64,000 nt of DNA from Paraspadella gotoi (taxonomy: Eukaryota > Chaetognatha), in NCBI GenBank assembly GCA_051294375.1, contig CM119263.1, positions 9,726,432-9,790,431 on the forward strand, in the 5' to 3' direction. The stretch's first letter is position 1. The number at the start of each line of letters is the position of its first letter. Shown here piece after piece: positions 1-10,330 of this stretch. The notes under the pieces were generated by a model. That model saw only the letters and a list, made by a program, of their open reading frames with translations, had not been told where the DNA came from and did no database searches. Made by a program: the position numbers and the translations under genes.

Positions 1-376
1 TTGTATGTACTGTTTGAACTATTTGTTGTAAACATAAAACAAAAAGTTGTCTATTTAATCTAAATTATTTTCTTTGCTGTCTTCTACTTTAGAAAACAAA
101 GCCCGGAAAAAAAAAATTGTTTGACCGGACGACTGAAGTCGCATTTTAATCTTTTTTTAAAAAAATTGTCGTCTCAAAGCAAAGAAATTCGCGGATTCGA
201 TAAAAAAAAATCGATTTGATTTGATAATCGATCGATCGATCTTTTCATTCGCGTGCAACATCAATCTCAAAAAAAAATTGTCTCAGAAGCGAAAAAAGCA
301 GAAAAAAACAATAGAAATGAGCGACTTCAATGCGAGAGGGAGAAATCAATATTTCGCTCCGCATTAGAGAGAGAGA

Positions 377-408
<32 letters not shown>

Positions 409-482
409 GGAGAGAGGAGAGAGAGAGAGAGAGAGAGAGAAGAGAGAGGAGAAGAAAGAGAGAAATTTAATCCAAAACAAAA

Positions 483-526
<44 letters not shown>

Positions 527-935
527 AAAAGAAAGAAAGAAAGAAAGAAAGAAAAGAAAGAAAGAAAAAGAAAGAAAGAAAAAAATAAAGAAACGAAAAG
601 AAAGAAAGAAAGAAAGAAAGAAAACATTAAAGAATATGAAATACGATTTCATATTCCTCTTTTCAAGTTCAAGCCAGCATCTACCGGCATCATAAAATAA
701 ACAACAACCAAGCAGGCACACAAGCAACCAGCATCGACGATCATCTCAGACCCAACATAATAAAAAAAAAATGTTGGCGCATAAACGCGAGCGCAAACAG
801 AAGGCGACCGTAAAGAGACGCAGCGAACGGAAGCGTAAACAATCGACAAAAATAAACAATCTTGAACATAAACAATCAAAAGAGCAAACAATAACCGGCG
901 ACTTGAGAGATCTGTCATTGGCGATACTCTTTCGT
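1..935. repeat. Left flank: AT-rich DNA with GA and AAAG microsatellites
   Basis: No gene is seen here. A (GA)n block with small interruptions runs about 366-460 and an (AAAG)n tetranucleotide block about 480-625. The minus-strand PDZ gene must continue through or past this stretch because its exon ending at 1112 finishes inside a codon, but I could not find a convincing next exon. Confidence 0.7.
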
Positions 936-940
936 TCGCG

Positions 941-981
941 AGAGAGAGAGAGAGAGAGAGAGAGAGACGAGAGAGAGAGAC

Positions 982-1015
<34 letters not shown>

Positions 1016-1051
1016 AGAGGAGGAGAGAGAGAGAAGAGAAGAGAGAGAGAC

Positions 1052-1084
<33 letters not shown>
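941..1084. repeat. Interrupted (GA)n microsatellite just inside an intron
   Basis: About 140 bp of (GA)n with G, A and C interruptions. On the minus strand it is (CT)n and begins about 25 bp downstream of the 5' splice site at 1111/1110 of the PDZ gene, so it is intronic. Open frames through it (Leu-Ser or Arg-Glu dipeptides) are not coding. Confidence 0.85.
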
Positions 1085-1085
<1 letters not shown>

Positions 1086-1111
1086 TTGCATAGTGTTTAT
1101 TTTGAACTCAC

Positions 1112-3125
1112 CTCTTGTCCCTACTGACGAAACGGTCGTCGTCGACGTCGTCGTCATTATCGTCGTCTTTGCTCCAGTTTTTCTCAACAAAGATTTTAAG
1201 AAGAAATCGATTTCCTTTTGTTTCTCCTTCATTGCCGGTGACGAATCGTTTTCATTTTGGTCGGCAGAGTCGTTGTCATCGTTGTGACTTTCGTTGCAAA
1301 ATCCCGATTCCCTTCCACGCGATTTTGAAATTCGGGATTCGTTGTCATTCGTCGCAGTGTCTGTAAATGCCTTAGATGCAGTCAATGCCGTAGATTCAGT
1401 CAATTCCGATTGTGCCGTCAATGCCTCAGATGCAGTCGTCGGAGTTTCCCCAAACAAACCAAAGACCCTGAGAGAGTCGCTTCCGTCGGCGTAGTAGCGG
1501 TCGTCGTCACCCGTCGACTTTCGATTCGGCGTCGGGTGATGGCGCCCGCGCGACGCCGGGGGCGCCGGTCTCGAGAAGCGTCTCGACGCGGATATGACGC
1601 CGACGGAGACTTGAGCGCCGCAACCGGCTCCCTCGAAAATCTCGGCGGCGTCGGATTGTGCGAGGTTAGAGGTGTCAATAACGGCGCCGTTCGACAAAGA
1701 GTTTCCGGCTGAGTCGGCGTCGTCATCGTCATCGGAGTTGAATTGTTTACTTGTCGCTTCAGCTTCCACAGTCTTTTCCTTCAAAGGCGACCTTCGATGG
1801 AAGACTTCAACTATGTCGTCGTCTTCGTCTTCGTCGTCATCATTTTCGTCGTCATCTTCGTCGACGATTCCATACATTGAGAACTCCTTTGGATCTTTAG
1901 TATCATCGTCGTCCGCGCTGACTTTTGTTTGTTCCATAAATGTCAACACGTCCCGCCTTTCGTTTTCGTCGTTGTCGTCTTCATCGTCATCGTCATCGGC
2001 GTCGTCATACATCGTAGACTTTTCGTCATCGTCGTCATCGACATTTCCGTTCGTCGTCCTCGAACAGTCGGGGTCATCGCCTTCATAATTCTTTTTCAAG
2101 TTGTTCCTCCAGCCTGCCTCGTCAGCTTCGTCGTCGTCCTCGTCGTCGTCGGTGTCATTCGCATCGTCGTACATGCTGACGTCGCCGTCATCGTCCTTCA
2201 CCGCAAGCTTGTCCACTTCCGTCACTTTTTCCAATTCTTCGTCCTCGTCTCTGATCTCCAATTCCTCGATGGACGACCTCCGAGAGCCCGAGTCGTCGAT
2301 CCTCTTGGCGGAGCGAAGGGGTTGGCGTTGAAGGGGCGTTGGAGACGGCGTCAGACGGAGAGTTTTCGCCGCCACGAAAGTTGGAATTGAGTCGGTGTTT
2401 GGATCGGATAGAATGGAGTCGGAGTTAAGAGGATTGGATCGGTTGGAGTCGGAAGAGGGAGATTTAGATTGGTCGCTCAAGGAATGTTGGAATCCGTTGT
2501 AGGATTTTGAAGGCGTCAGAGGAGAAACGCTTGAGAAATTGAAATCGGGCGGATTTGACGAGGTAGTCGGACAGAATTTCGGTTCGGGAGTGGAAAAGGG
2601 CTTGCGACGAGGACTCCTTGAGGATGTTAAACCGTTTTGATTGCAAGTTTCGGAGAATGTTTTTACGAGACTTTGAAAATTGGAGAACCTGATGGGTGGG
2701 TCGGTAGCCGGGGATTGACTGGATGATTCGGATGTTGGAAGTCCGTTCGTTCGATCAATCGAAGGTTCGAACGATCGAACGGAAAAAGTTGAGGATAAAT
2801 TCGGAACCGAAGAGTGACGAGCGTTTATACGATCGGTATGGCCTTCCTCTTCCTCTCTGTCTTCTTCATCCTCCTCTGCCGTCTCGCTCCGGCTGGCGCT
2901 TTCCAGCAGCGGCGGCCGGTCCCGCCCGCGCAGCAACACCAGGGGCGCCAAGTCGAGCGGCTGCCGCTTCCGCACCGTCAAATGAACTTTGAGCGGGAGA
3001 TTCCTGAGCGTCTCTACCGCATCCGAGTAGCGGAGTTGCGTCAATTTGCGTCCGTCCACTTCGAGAATTTCGTCGCCGATCTCCAGGCGTCCCGCGCGAT
3101 CAGCTGGGCCGTTGGGGATGATTTC
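1112..3125 (-). CDS. PDZ gene exon: second half of PDZ plus long acidic tail
   Basis: The acceptor is a C-rich tract ending CAG directly before 3125; the donor AAGAG|GTGAGT at 1112/1111 is near-perfect. The exon opens with EIIPNGPADRAGR and GDEILEVDGRKL, completing the PDZ fold, followed by Ser/Pro-rich sequence and, at about 1780-2260, Asp/Glu runs written by (GAC/GAT)n codons. The end has a short basic, possibly helical stretch (KEIDFFLKSLLRKTGAK). The frame is open for 671 codons, the longest non-repeat frame in the window. The exon ends in phase 1. The GTG at 3059-3057 is not a start, because PDZ-coding sequence continues upstream of it. Confidence 0.85.
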
Positions 3126-6100
3126 CTGGGGGGGGGAGTAGAAAGGGCAAAAAATTTGCAGTGAACTCTGAATACTTTTGCTAAGTGCTCATGTAGTGTT
3201 GTACAACTTAAATTCAAAATTTGAGTCGAATTCGCCTACATATGTACGTACTTCCAAGGAATAGATTTGAAAACTTCGAAAAGAATAAACAAATGCTAAT
3301 CAGGAAGTTCAAAAGCAATGTCTTTTACTGCAACGTAAGCCACAGCCAATGTATATTTCTCTCTCTCCCTGGTCCCCAATCCTACAAGACTCACTCTCAT
3401 CTCTTTCTCTATTTAATCCTCAATTCCTTATCCTTCCTCGCTCTCTCCCCGCCACCTACTCGAACGTAGACGCCGACGATGCTTCTGTCGTCGTTGACGG
3501 AGCCTTTGATGAGGAGCCCCATCCCGACTTTCTCGTCGCTTCGACGCTGAACGACGACGACGACGACGTCCTCGGCGAACCCTTCGTCCGTCGACGCCAA
3601 CATCGCCTCGTCCTCCTCCTCCTCCTCCGTCTCCTCGTTGTTGTTGTTGTTGTGAGCGATAATGTTTTTGGATTTGCGGCGTTTCCGCGCCAACAGGATA
3701 GCGTCGGCGCTAGGGCGGCGCCGGAACTCGAAGCTCTGTATGAGGCGCTGGACGTTTGAGGCGGTGCAGCCTGAAAGGAGGGAAAAAATCTGTTTTGGCA
3801 AATGTCAATGTAGTATGTTTAAATATATAATTGAGCCGTTGTAGTGATGCTTTGTTTTAAGTTGAGTTAATTTACGGTTTTAGATACAGAAAAATTAGGT
3901 TTTAGGTTGAACGTTGTACATAAAATACTGTTGCTCTGAAAATACCAAATTATTTTAGGTAGGAAATGGTATTATTTTAGGTTATTATATTTTATTTTAG
4001 TATTATTTTAGGTGGGAAAAAGGTTAAAAAAACAAATTTAACGCTAAAAAAATTTGGGGCAGAAATGTGCTCAGAACCAAAAAAAAATAGAAAATCCATG
4101 AAGTGGCGAGAACTGGGAGCAGATTCGCTGCGAATTTCTCGGGAGAGATTTCTCAGGAGATTTCCCTTCTGCATGAAAACCGCGCGACGGTTCTGCGACG
4201 AAACCCGAACCCCATCGTATTGAGCGACCATAGAGCGATTATAGCGTGCAGATGCAAATACGGATCTAATGAGCGGATGCAACAACAACTGATGGAAAAT
4301 GCGGTTGCACCAACGCATCGATAAAGCTATGTCGGATTCGAAGGAAAACCGGAAATATAAACATTAAACAATTAATCGGAGATTTCGCGAGCGATTTATG
4401 TTGTTTTACTGGGTTTTTTTGGGGGTTTTTTTTAGTAACCATCTCATTAATGATTATAAGCACCTGCTTTCGACGAGGTCCGATCGTTTAACATGTCGTC
4501 GGCGGCGAAAACGTGGCGATCGTCGTGGAGGCGAAGAAACGACGAGTCGCTTCCGTCGGAAGACAAAAGGGAAAAGTCGAAAGCGGACAAATCGAAGACG
4601 GAGGTGGGGGATGAATGGCGGGTGGTGGAGATGGGAGAGCAGATGGGTGGGGTGGAGGAGATGGAGAGGAGATGGGTGGGGTGAGAGAATGGGAGAGAGA
4701 TAAGTGGGGTGGTAGATATGGGAAAAGAGATGGTGGGTGAAGGAGATGGGAGAGCAGATGGGTGGGGGAGGAGGAGATAGGAGAAGAGATGGGTGGGTGG
4801 AGGAATGGGAGAAGAGATGGGTGGGGTGGGGAGATGGGAGAAGAGATGGGTGGGGTTGTGAAGGAGTCGGACGTCAATGGGATCGTGGAGATAGAGGACG
4901 GCGGTGAATGACGGCGGGTGACTCCTACGGATGGAGAAATATTCATATTAAATCGTTAATATATAAAATTAAAACATTCTAGTTTATCCTTAGCTTGATA
5001 GTTGGAACAGTTAATCACCTCGTGGCGAAATTGGGGATTTTCGTTGTTCATTTTTTTCGAAATCGAAGTCGAATTCCTCGTGCGACGAATCGGCGAAAGA
5101 TGGCGACGAAATCTCGGAAATTCGGGAGAATCTGAAGGAAAGGGGGAAAGTAAATGACAATGTAAGCAAAGTAATTTTAAGTAAATAAATTAAAATTATA
5201 ATGACTAAGTTATCTTATAAATCTTTATCACCCACCTAATGTCGAAGGCTAACGGTTTATTCACTACGGGCCCGTAGACAAGAGAATGCACAGACTGAAA
5301 AAAAAAGAGAAATTAATCAAATAGAACATATACAAATCCATCAAACGGGGATGAAACAATATGAAATATACTGACCAAAAAGCGTCAACAAAATGACGAA
5401 GGTGAAGAATAACAGATGATTAATATTCAATCAGTAAATACCAACCACAGTGGAATTGCGGAACAAAAGAATCCTGGTTTTCGATGCAGACTTTTTTCGT
5501 TTGTTTGTTTTTCTGTATCTCTTCAATTAATGCCTTTCGTTTGCTTACATTTTACGCTTTTCTCATTTGAAATTCAAATTCACAGGGGGAAGGTAGAACG
5601 TGGAGTTCTTAATTTGCATCAAATTATTTCTTTTTCAGATTCAAACCGCTCAGATTTTTCTTTTTCATTCTTTTAATTAAAAAAAAAAAAGCATTCTAAA
5701 AGTAGATTCTAACACAAACCTGGAGCGAATCTTCGAGGGGGATGGCCGATCTTTGCAGTTCCACCTCCACCCAGGAGGTAGCGCTGGTGACTCCGTCATT
5801 GTGGTCGTGAACGGTATCGTAATCATCGTGAACGAAAGGAACGCGAGACTCGTTCACTCCGTCGCAGAAATCACGACAATTCAAATCAGAAAATGGATTT
5901 GATTGGAAACCTGAAGAAAAAGATTTCGAAATAATTTGTAAGTAATTATTTGGCTATCGAATTTCTTAAAGCTCCACCTTTTATCGGCGTTGAACATTCG
6001 ATGTTTTTTTGTTTATCTCGCTTTTTTGAATGGACGATGATCGGCAGATGTCGCTGGTCGAAATTAGTCTCGCTTTCGATCTTATAAACAGCGTCGGATG

Positions 6101-6349
6101 AGGATTTAGTGAGGACGGATTCCGAAGAACGCCATCTCTGGACTGGAAAGGGATTGTATAAAATTATTAATGAATATAAAAAAAAAATATTAGAACGAAT
6201 TCTCTCATCGAAAAATAGAATAAATTAAAATTCGTGTAAAAATCGCAACTTTTAAAATCGAACCCACTTAAGGTTTCTTCGAGGTCGTATTCGTTATCAT
6301 GTTTGTCGTCGTCGTCGTCGTCGTCGTTAAAATTTATCGATTGTAATAT
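1112..6349 (-). CDS. PDZ-domain scaffold-like protein, eight exons, partial at both ends
   Basis: A large multi-exon gene on the minus strand. Exons in transcript order are 6349-6268, 6142-5978, 5910-5720, 5294-5236, 5131-5019, 4924-4464, 3770-3460 and 3125-1112. Each has AG before and GT after, and phases agree at every join except inside 4924-4464. The product has a Ser-rich disordered N-part, one PDZ domain split over the last two exons (GMGLLIKG as carboxylate-binding loop, GDEILEVDG, helix SDAVETLRN), then a ~570-residue disordered tail with long Asp/Glu runs. PDZ domains bind C-terminal peptides and act in cortical or synaptic scaffolds; that is family knowledge, and the specific partner is unknown. 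I do not recognise the orthologue. The first exon begins in phase 0 without a start codon and the last ends in phase 1, so both ends are missing. About 1,130 codons are visible. Confidence 0.8.
3460..3770 (-). CDS. PDZ gene exon: first half of PDZ domain
   Basis: A strong pyrimidine-rich acceptor (CCCTCCTTTCAG) precedes 3770, and the donor is CGA|GTAGGT at 3460/3459. The exon encodes SNVQRLIQSFEFRRR, an Asn run, a Glu-rich run, then the PDZ start with QRRSDEKVGMGLLIKG and SIVGVYVR, which joins in phase 0 to EIIPNGPADRAG of the next exon. It enters in phase 1, matching the donor at 4464. Confidence 0.85.
4464..4924 (-). CDS. PDZ gene exon with internal minisatellite and a frame conflict
   Basis: The acceptor is CATCCGTAG before 4924; the donor is AAAGCAG|GTGCTT at 4464/4463. 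The start reads in the frame inherited from the previous exon (TRRHSPPSSISTIPLTSDSF); the end reads well in a different frame (SVFDLSAFDFSLLSSDGSD, then AADDMLNDRTSSKAG) that joins the next exon in phase. The two frames differ by one base. Between them lies a ~28 bp minisatellite (about 4625-4855) lacking any AG on the minus strand, so an ordinary intron cannot end inside it. A one-base indel in the repeat (biological or assembly) or a small unrecognised intron would explain it. Confidence 0.6.
4625..4855. repeat. ~28 bp purine-rich minisatellite inside a PDZ gene exon
   Basis: Roughly eight degenerate copies of a unit containing GAGATGGGTGGGGTGG and ATGGGAGAA on the plus strand. Unit length varies around 27-30 bp and is not a multiple of three, so the array is a likely source of the frame conflict in the enclosing exon. 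Confidence 0.75.
5019..5131 (-). CDS. PDZ gene exon, acidic Ser-rich
   Basis: Acceptor TTTCCTTCAG before 5131, donor CACGAG|GTGATT at 5019/5018. Encodes RFSRISEISSPSFADSSHEE followed by acidic-aromatic sequence. Enters in phase 2 and leaves in phase 1, matching its neighbours. Confidence 0.75.
5236..5294 (-). CDS. PDZ gene short exon
   Basis: Acceptor is a T run plus CAG before 5294; donor ATTAG|GTGGGT at 5236/5235. It encodes SVHSLVYGPVVNKPLAFDI plus two bases of an Arg codon. Phase 0 in, phase 2 out, compatible on both sides. Confidence 0.75.
5720..5910 (-). CDS. PDZ gene exon with an NPF peptide
   Basis: Acceptor TTTTTCTTCAG before 5910 and donor CTCCAG|GTTTGT at 5720/5719. The first codon is completed by the G of the previous exon. 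It reads GFQSNPFSDLNCRDF, then DDYDTVHDHNDGVTSATSWV and VELQRSAIPLEDSLQ. The NPF tripeptide is the core EH-domain ligand motif; whether it is used here is inference. Confidence 0.75.
5978..6142 (-). CDS. PDZ gene exon, hydrophilic
   Basis: Acceptor CCCTTTCCAG before 6142, donor AAAAG|GTGGAG at 5978/5977. Two reading frames contain stops; the remaining open one (QRWRSSESVLTKSSSDAV, HLPIIVHSKKRDKQKNI) is exactly the frame required by the flanking exons. Confidence 0.75.
6268..6349 (-). CDS. PDZ gene most 5' recognised exon
   Basis: Acceptor CTTCTTAG before 6349 and donor TTAA|GTGGGT at 6268/6267. It encodes ILQSINF, seven Asp from (GAC)7, then KHDNEYDLEETL. Phase 0 in, phase 1 out. There is no in-frame ATG, so at least one upstream coding exon is missing; 10331-10625 is a candidate start but needs a linking exon because it ends in phase 1. 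Confidence 0.6.
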
Positions 6350-7008
6350 CTAAGAAGATCAAGAGATTATGCGATTCGAAGAAACATAATAGACGAGCAG
6401 TCTAACACTCTGGCATATAGGAAAACGAACGAAAGAACTAACGAAAGAACAAAGAAAAAAAAGAAAAAATAGAAGAACAGTTATATTATATATATTTTAA
6501 TAACATAATAAACAATATAATTTTATTACTTATCTATTTTTAATTTCAATATTGCCTTGCGAGATCTGAAAATTATCCCACAGGAAACGAATGAATTCCA
6601 AGCATTTTTAATCAGACAAATAATGATGAAAATGTGAGATGACAGACGAAAAGAAAATAAAATTTAACAAAATCTGGAATTGAAAGGTGACGGATCGAAA
6701 TTCGATCAAAGGAAATTGAACTTTTCATCGATCGATGGAGACACAAATTGAGAAATTTCAATAGCCGAGTGTTTACCCCGTAATTTTTCTATCACACGCT
6801 TTCTTTTTTTTTTTTATTTAAAAAAAAATTTGAAGAGTCTTTCTGCTTTGAATTGTTATGCCGTCTACTTTGTCGTCGTCGTCGTCGTCATCATCATCGT
6901 CGTGATTCTGTGTTCGCAGCGAAGAGCGAACACGAAAATTCCTTCAGAAATCCTTCTACCATTTACGCTTTCCACAAACGAAACGAAGAGAGAGAGAGAG
7001 AGAGGAGA

Positions 7009-7077
<69 letters not shown>

Positions 7078-7625
7078 CGCCGGTGTCAAGGTTTACGTGC
7101 AGCATATTCAACCGGGCGCCAGTGACAAGTTTAGAATGAAGAAATTATCTACAGAAATTTAGAAAGCTGAGGAAAAGTCAGAATGTCGCATAATTTCCAA
7201 TCAGATCCTCATTTGCGGCAACCATTTGGGGCCGCGTTGCAAGTGGAATACACAAATAGCATTCAGTGTTTGATTTAAATCGCGAGGTTTTGATTCAAAC
7301 GAAATGCGAACCACAACGCCAATCAGATTGCAAATGGAACACAATGTAGTTCGAAACGGACAATCGATATATTTACGCGCCTAATTCCTCTTTCAGCGAA
7401 TTTCGTGCTGTCAAAACTGAATGAAAAGTCGTCGTCGTCATTATTTTCGTTCAAGCAAAACTTCGTTACGGTTCGAGAAAATAAAAGAATTAAAAAAAAA
7501 ATAATGAGAAGAAAACAACCCGAGTCTAAATGTTTGAGTAAAAGGAAAAAGACGTAAAGAAAGGTTTTAAAACATAAAAAGAAAAAAAACATCTTTCACC
7601 GATATATATATATTCTTAGTTATAT
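6350..7625. other. Intronic or intergenic AT-rich stretch with a (GA)n block
   Basis: No exon could be supported on either strand. An interrupted (GA)n block lies at 6987-7076. Directly after it on the plus strand is a short PDZ-like peptide (see findings). The rest is AT-rich with a (TA)n patch near 7602-7613. Confidence 0.6.
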
Positions 7626-7943
7626 TTAAGGCCAGGGATCACTCAACCTAAAATTGTAGAAATCTTAATTTACTGTATCTTAATCATTTTCTCATATCTT
7701 GTAAGAGGTTTTCTATTGAAAAATAATCAAAAACTTTTAAAAATCTACATAAAATGTTCATAAAAATTTGAACAAAATTTTTTCTTCGGTAAAACTAGAT
7801 TTTCAAGAGAAAAATAATTTTTTATATGTAAGCTAAATTTCTACAACTAAATTTTTAACTTAAAACTGATTCTTTACAGTAAGCTCAATTTCTACTTCTT
7901 ATATTTAATTCTTCCTTTGGTACAAGTACATACTTGGAGGGTT

Positions 7944-8397
7944 CCATTAGGATTGTACCCACGTAGGATTGCGCCCAGAAAATTGCGCCCACAGCATTGC
8001 GCCCACTTATAATTACACCCGCAGGATTGTGCCCATGTAAAATTGCGCCCAATTAGGATTGCGCCTCCGTAGTATTCCGCCCACATAGTATTCCGCCCAG
8101 TAGAATTGCGCCCACTTAGGATTGCGCCCACAGAATTGCGCCCAGAGGATTGCGCCCAAAGGATTGGGCCCAGGTATAATTGAACCCGTGTAGGTCTGCG
8201 CCCATAGGATTGCGCCCATAGGATTGAACCCATAGGATTGGGCCCAAATACAATTGGGCCCACATATAATTGGGCCCATATATGATTGGGCCCACGTAGG
8301 ATTGGGCCCACATACAATTAGGCCCACATATGATTGGTCCCACGTAGGATTGGGCCCATGTAGGAGTGGGCCCTGATGCATTGCGCCAACGTAATCC
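7944..8397 (+). repeat. Left minisatellite array, unit about TTGSGCCCAYRTAGGA
   Basis: About 29 consecutive units, nearly all 14 or 16 bp, built on TTGCGCCCA or TTGGGCCCA followed by CGTAGGA, TAGGA or similar. Units vary mainly in the two bases before CCC and in whether a two-base step is present. Frames through the array give Gly-Pro-Asn/Trp-Ala-Gln repeats in several frames and are not coding. Confidence 0.9.
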
Positions 8398-8452
8398 CCA
8401 AAACTTTAAAATATAAAAAAAAGAGATGAAGAGAAGGAAATATTCACAGTAT

Positions 8453-8945
8453 TCCCATGTAGGTGCAATACTATGTGGTTATATGGGCCCAATCCTATGT
8501 GGGCTCAATAATACTATGGGCGGAATCCTACGTGGGCCTAATCCTATGTGGGTAGAATCCTAGATGGGCGGAATCCTACATGGGCCCAATCCTATGTGGG
8601 CGGAATCCTAGGTGGGCGGAATCCTATCTGGGCCCAATCCTATGTGGGTTCAATTCTATGGGCGCAATACTATGGGCTCAATCCTTCGGGCCCAATGCTC
8701 AGTGGGTGGAATCCAACAGGGGTACAATCCTTTGGGCGCAATACTATGGGCGCAATTCTATGGGCGCAGTCTTAGGTGGGCGCAATTTTACGTGGGCGTA
8801 ATCCTACAGGGCTGAATCCCATGTGGGCGTAATCTTACGTGGGCGGAATACTATGGGTGCAATTCTATGTGTTCGCAATGCTACTGGGTGCAATCCTTGG
8901 GGCGCAATTTTATGGGCCCAATAATACGTGGGCCCAATCCTGCGA
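8453..8945 (-). repeat. Right minisatellite array in opposite orientation
   Basis: The same unit as the left array, read on the minus strand (plus strand shows TCCTACGTGGGCGCAA types). It is separated from the left array by a ~55 bp A-rich spacer, so the two arrays form a degenerate inverted repeat of about 450 bp per arm able to fold as a long imperfect hairpin. Confidence 0.9.
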
Positions 8946-9597
8946 CTACCACTTGGAGTTGTATCACTAATAAGTCTATAATAAACTACTCTACTCATTT
9001 TCCAGACGGGTTTTTATACTTTTGTGAGTTTTATGAGTTAAAAAACTTATCGAATTTATTTCAATTTGACTTTTTACTTTATGTAAATGTTTAATGAGTT
9101 TAATGAGTACAGAATTTGACTTTCTTGACGAAGTGAAGTTAAAAACGAAGAGTTGCAGCTCAAACCGATGAACTTTTCTTGAAGAAAAAAATATCTTGGG
9201 CAAGAAAGGAAAGGTGGGGAGATTCTATGAGCTCGTTTTTGAAAAAATGTTTTTCGTTTCAAAGATATCAAGGAATTAATCCCAAAAATTGATTAAAATA
9301 ATCAAATTTTAAATGAAGGAAGGAAAATTTTGAAAGTATCTTTTCATAGAATTGGAGTTCGTGACCTAAAGGTAATTCATGCCAAATTTTATGAGAAACC
9401 GCCTTACCGTTTGGGCTGCAACTCTTCAAATAGGTTTCTTTTATTTTATATAGTACAAAAAAAATCGAAAAAACGATGACGTCTTTGAAAAAATAGTAAA
9501 GTGAATACATTTTCGGAATCGTCAGGAGCTCTCCTTTCAAAATCCGAGCTCGGTTTTAGCCTAATTATAATTTGAATTGAGTGATCCCGGACCTTAA

Positions 9598-10330
9598 AAA
9601 GAACTCGTTTAATTTTGTTTTCTCTCTCCTCCCACTTTATTGGTTTCGGTGTCCAACGAATCGGAACTCCGTCCGTCCATTCGATGACGTCAACTACCTC
9701 GTCTCCCAAAAAAAATGAATTAAAAAAAAAAAAAAATTCCAATAAACGCGTTGGACCCCAAAAAGTCCGCGTTTGTATTCAGCGAGTGCGGGGCCGGGAG
9801 GAGCGAGAAAGCGGTGAGAGGGAAAAGGGTTGAGAGAATGCTGCGAGGGGTAGAGCAGAAGAAAGGTGCGATACCGTGCGGGTGAGGGGGAGAGGGGGAG
9901 AGATTATCATTATAGAAGACGTACAGTGATGAAATATATAAAAAACGAAATAATAGATATGTATATGTGAACGCGTGAAAGTGTCACAATAGAAGAAAAA
10001 GGAAGAATGAATGAACAAAAGAAAAATCGAGGACTTGGTCCTTCTCCTTGTGAATTCGTGACGACCGAGAAAAAGCCATCGGACGACGACGACGACGAAG
10101 ACGACGACGAAGACAGAAACTGCGTCCGTGGAGGAAATAATCAAATCACGAGCGGAAAGTGGAAACGCGCGTGGCACAAATACGAGAAATGCTGGGGACG
10201 GAGAGAGAAAAAAATAAAGAAAGAAATCTGTTGCGAAAGTTTTGTTACTGAAATGAGTTTTTACTCTGCTTCTGACCTCGATACGAACCCATTCAATCCT
10301 TACCCTTATCCTTACCCATTCAATCCTTAC
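9598..10330. other. Non-coding stretch upstream of the transposon
   Basis: Purine-rich patches at 9780-9905, a (GAC)n patch at 10083-10113 and a short ACCCTTATCC-like tandem at 10295-10335. No exon supported. Confidence 0.5.

Larger units (their letters stand above)
7626..9597. mobile_element. Non-autonomous TTAA-flanked DNA transposon carrying inverted minisatellites
   Basis: The ends are TTAA at 7626-7629 and 9594-9597. Immediately inside are terminal inverted repeats GGCCAGGGATCACTCAA (7630-7646) and the complement of GGTCCGGGATCACTCAA (9577-9593), 15 of 17 bases identical. A TTAA duplication is the signature of piggyBac and Kolobok elements (family knowledge); which one is undecided. No transposase frame is present, so it would move only in trans. 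The interior holds AT-rich subterminal sequence and two facing arrays of a short minisatellite. The element lies between the PDZ exons and the upstream candidate exon at 10.3 kb. Confidence 0.75.

Noticed and set aside
364-727. Frames rich in Phe/Leu/Ser on the minus strand
   Set aside because: Translations of (AAAG)n and (GA)n repeats with no codon bias or splice support.
649-918. Possible next 3' exon of the PDZ gene
   Set aside because: It can be joined in phase to the exon ending at 1112 through an AG near 917, but the hydrophobic, Val/Cys-rich translation is unlike the rest of the protein and the acceptor is weak.
7892-8815. Frames with repeated Trp-Ala-Gln and Gly-Pro-Asn peptides on both strands
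   Set aside because: Several overlapping frames are open at once because the 14/16 bp minisatellite lacks stops. Degenerate, indel-rich units are not a conserved protein repeat.
7944-8945. CRISPR-like array
   Set aside because: Units are contiguous, only 14-16 bp, degenerate and without spacers, in a eukaryotic intron-bearing region.
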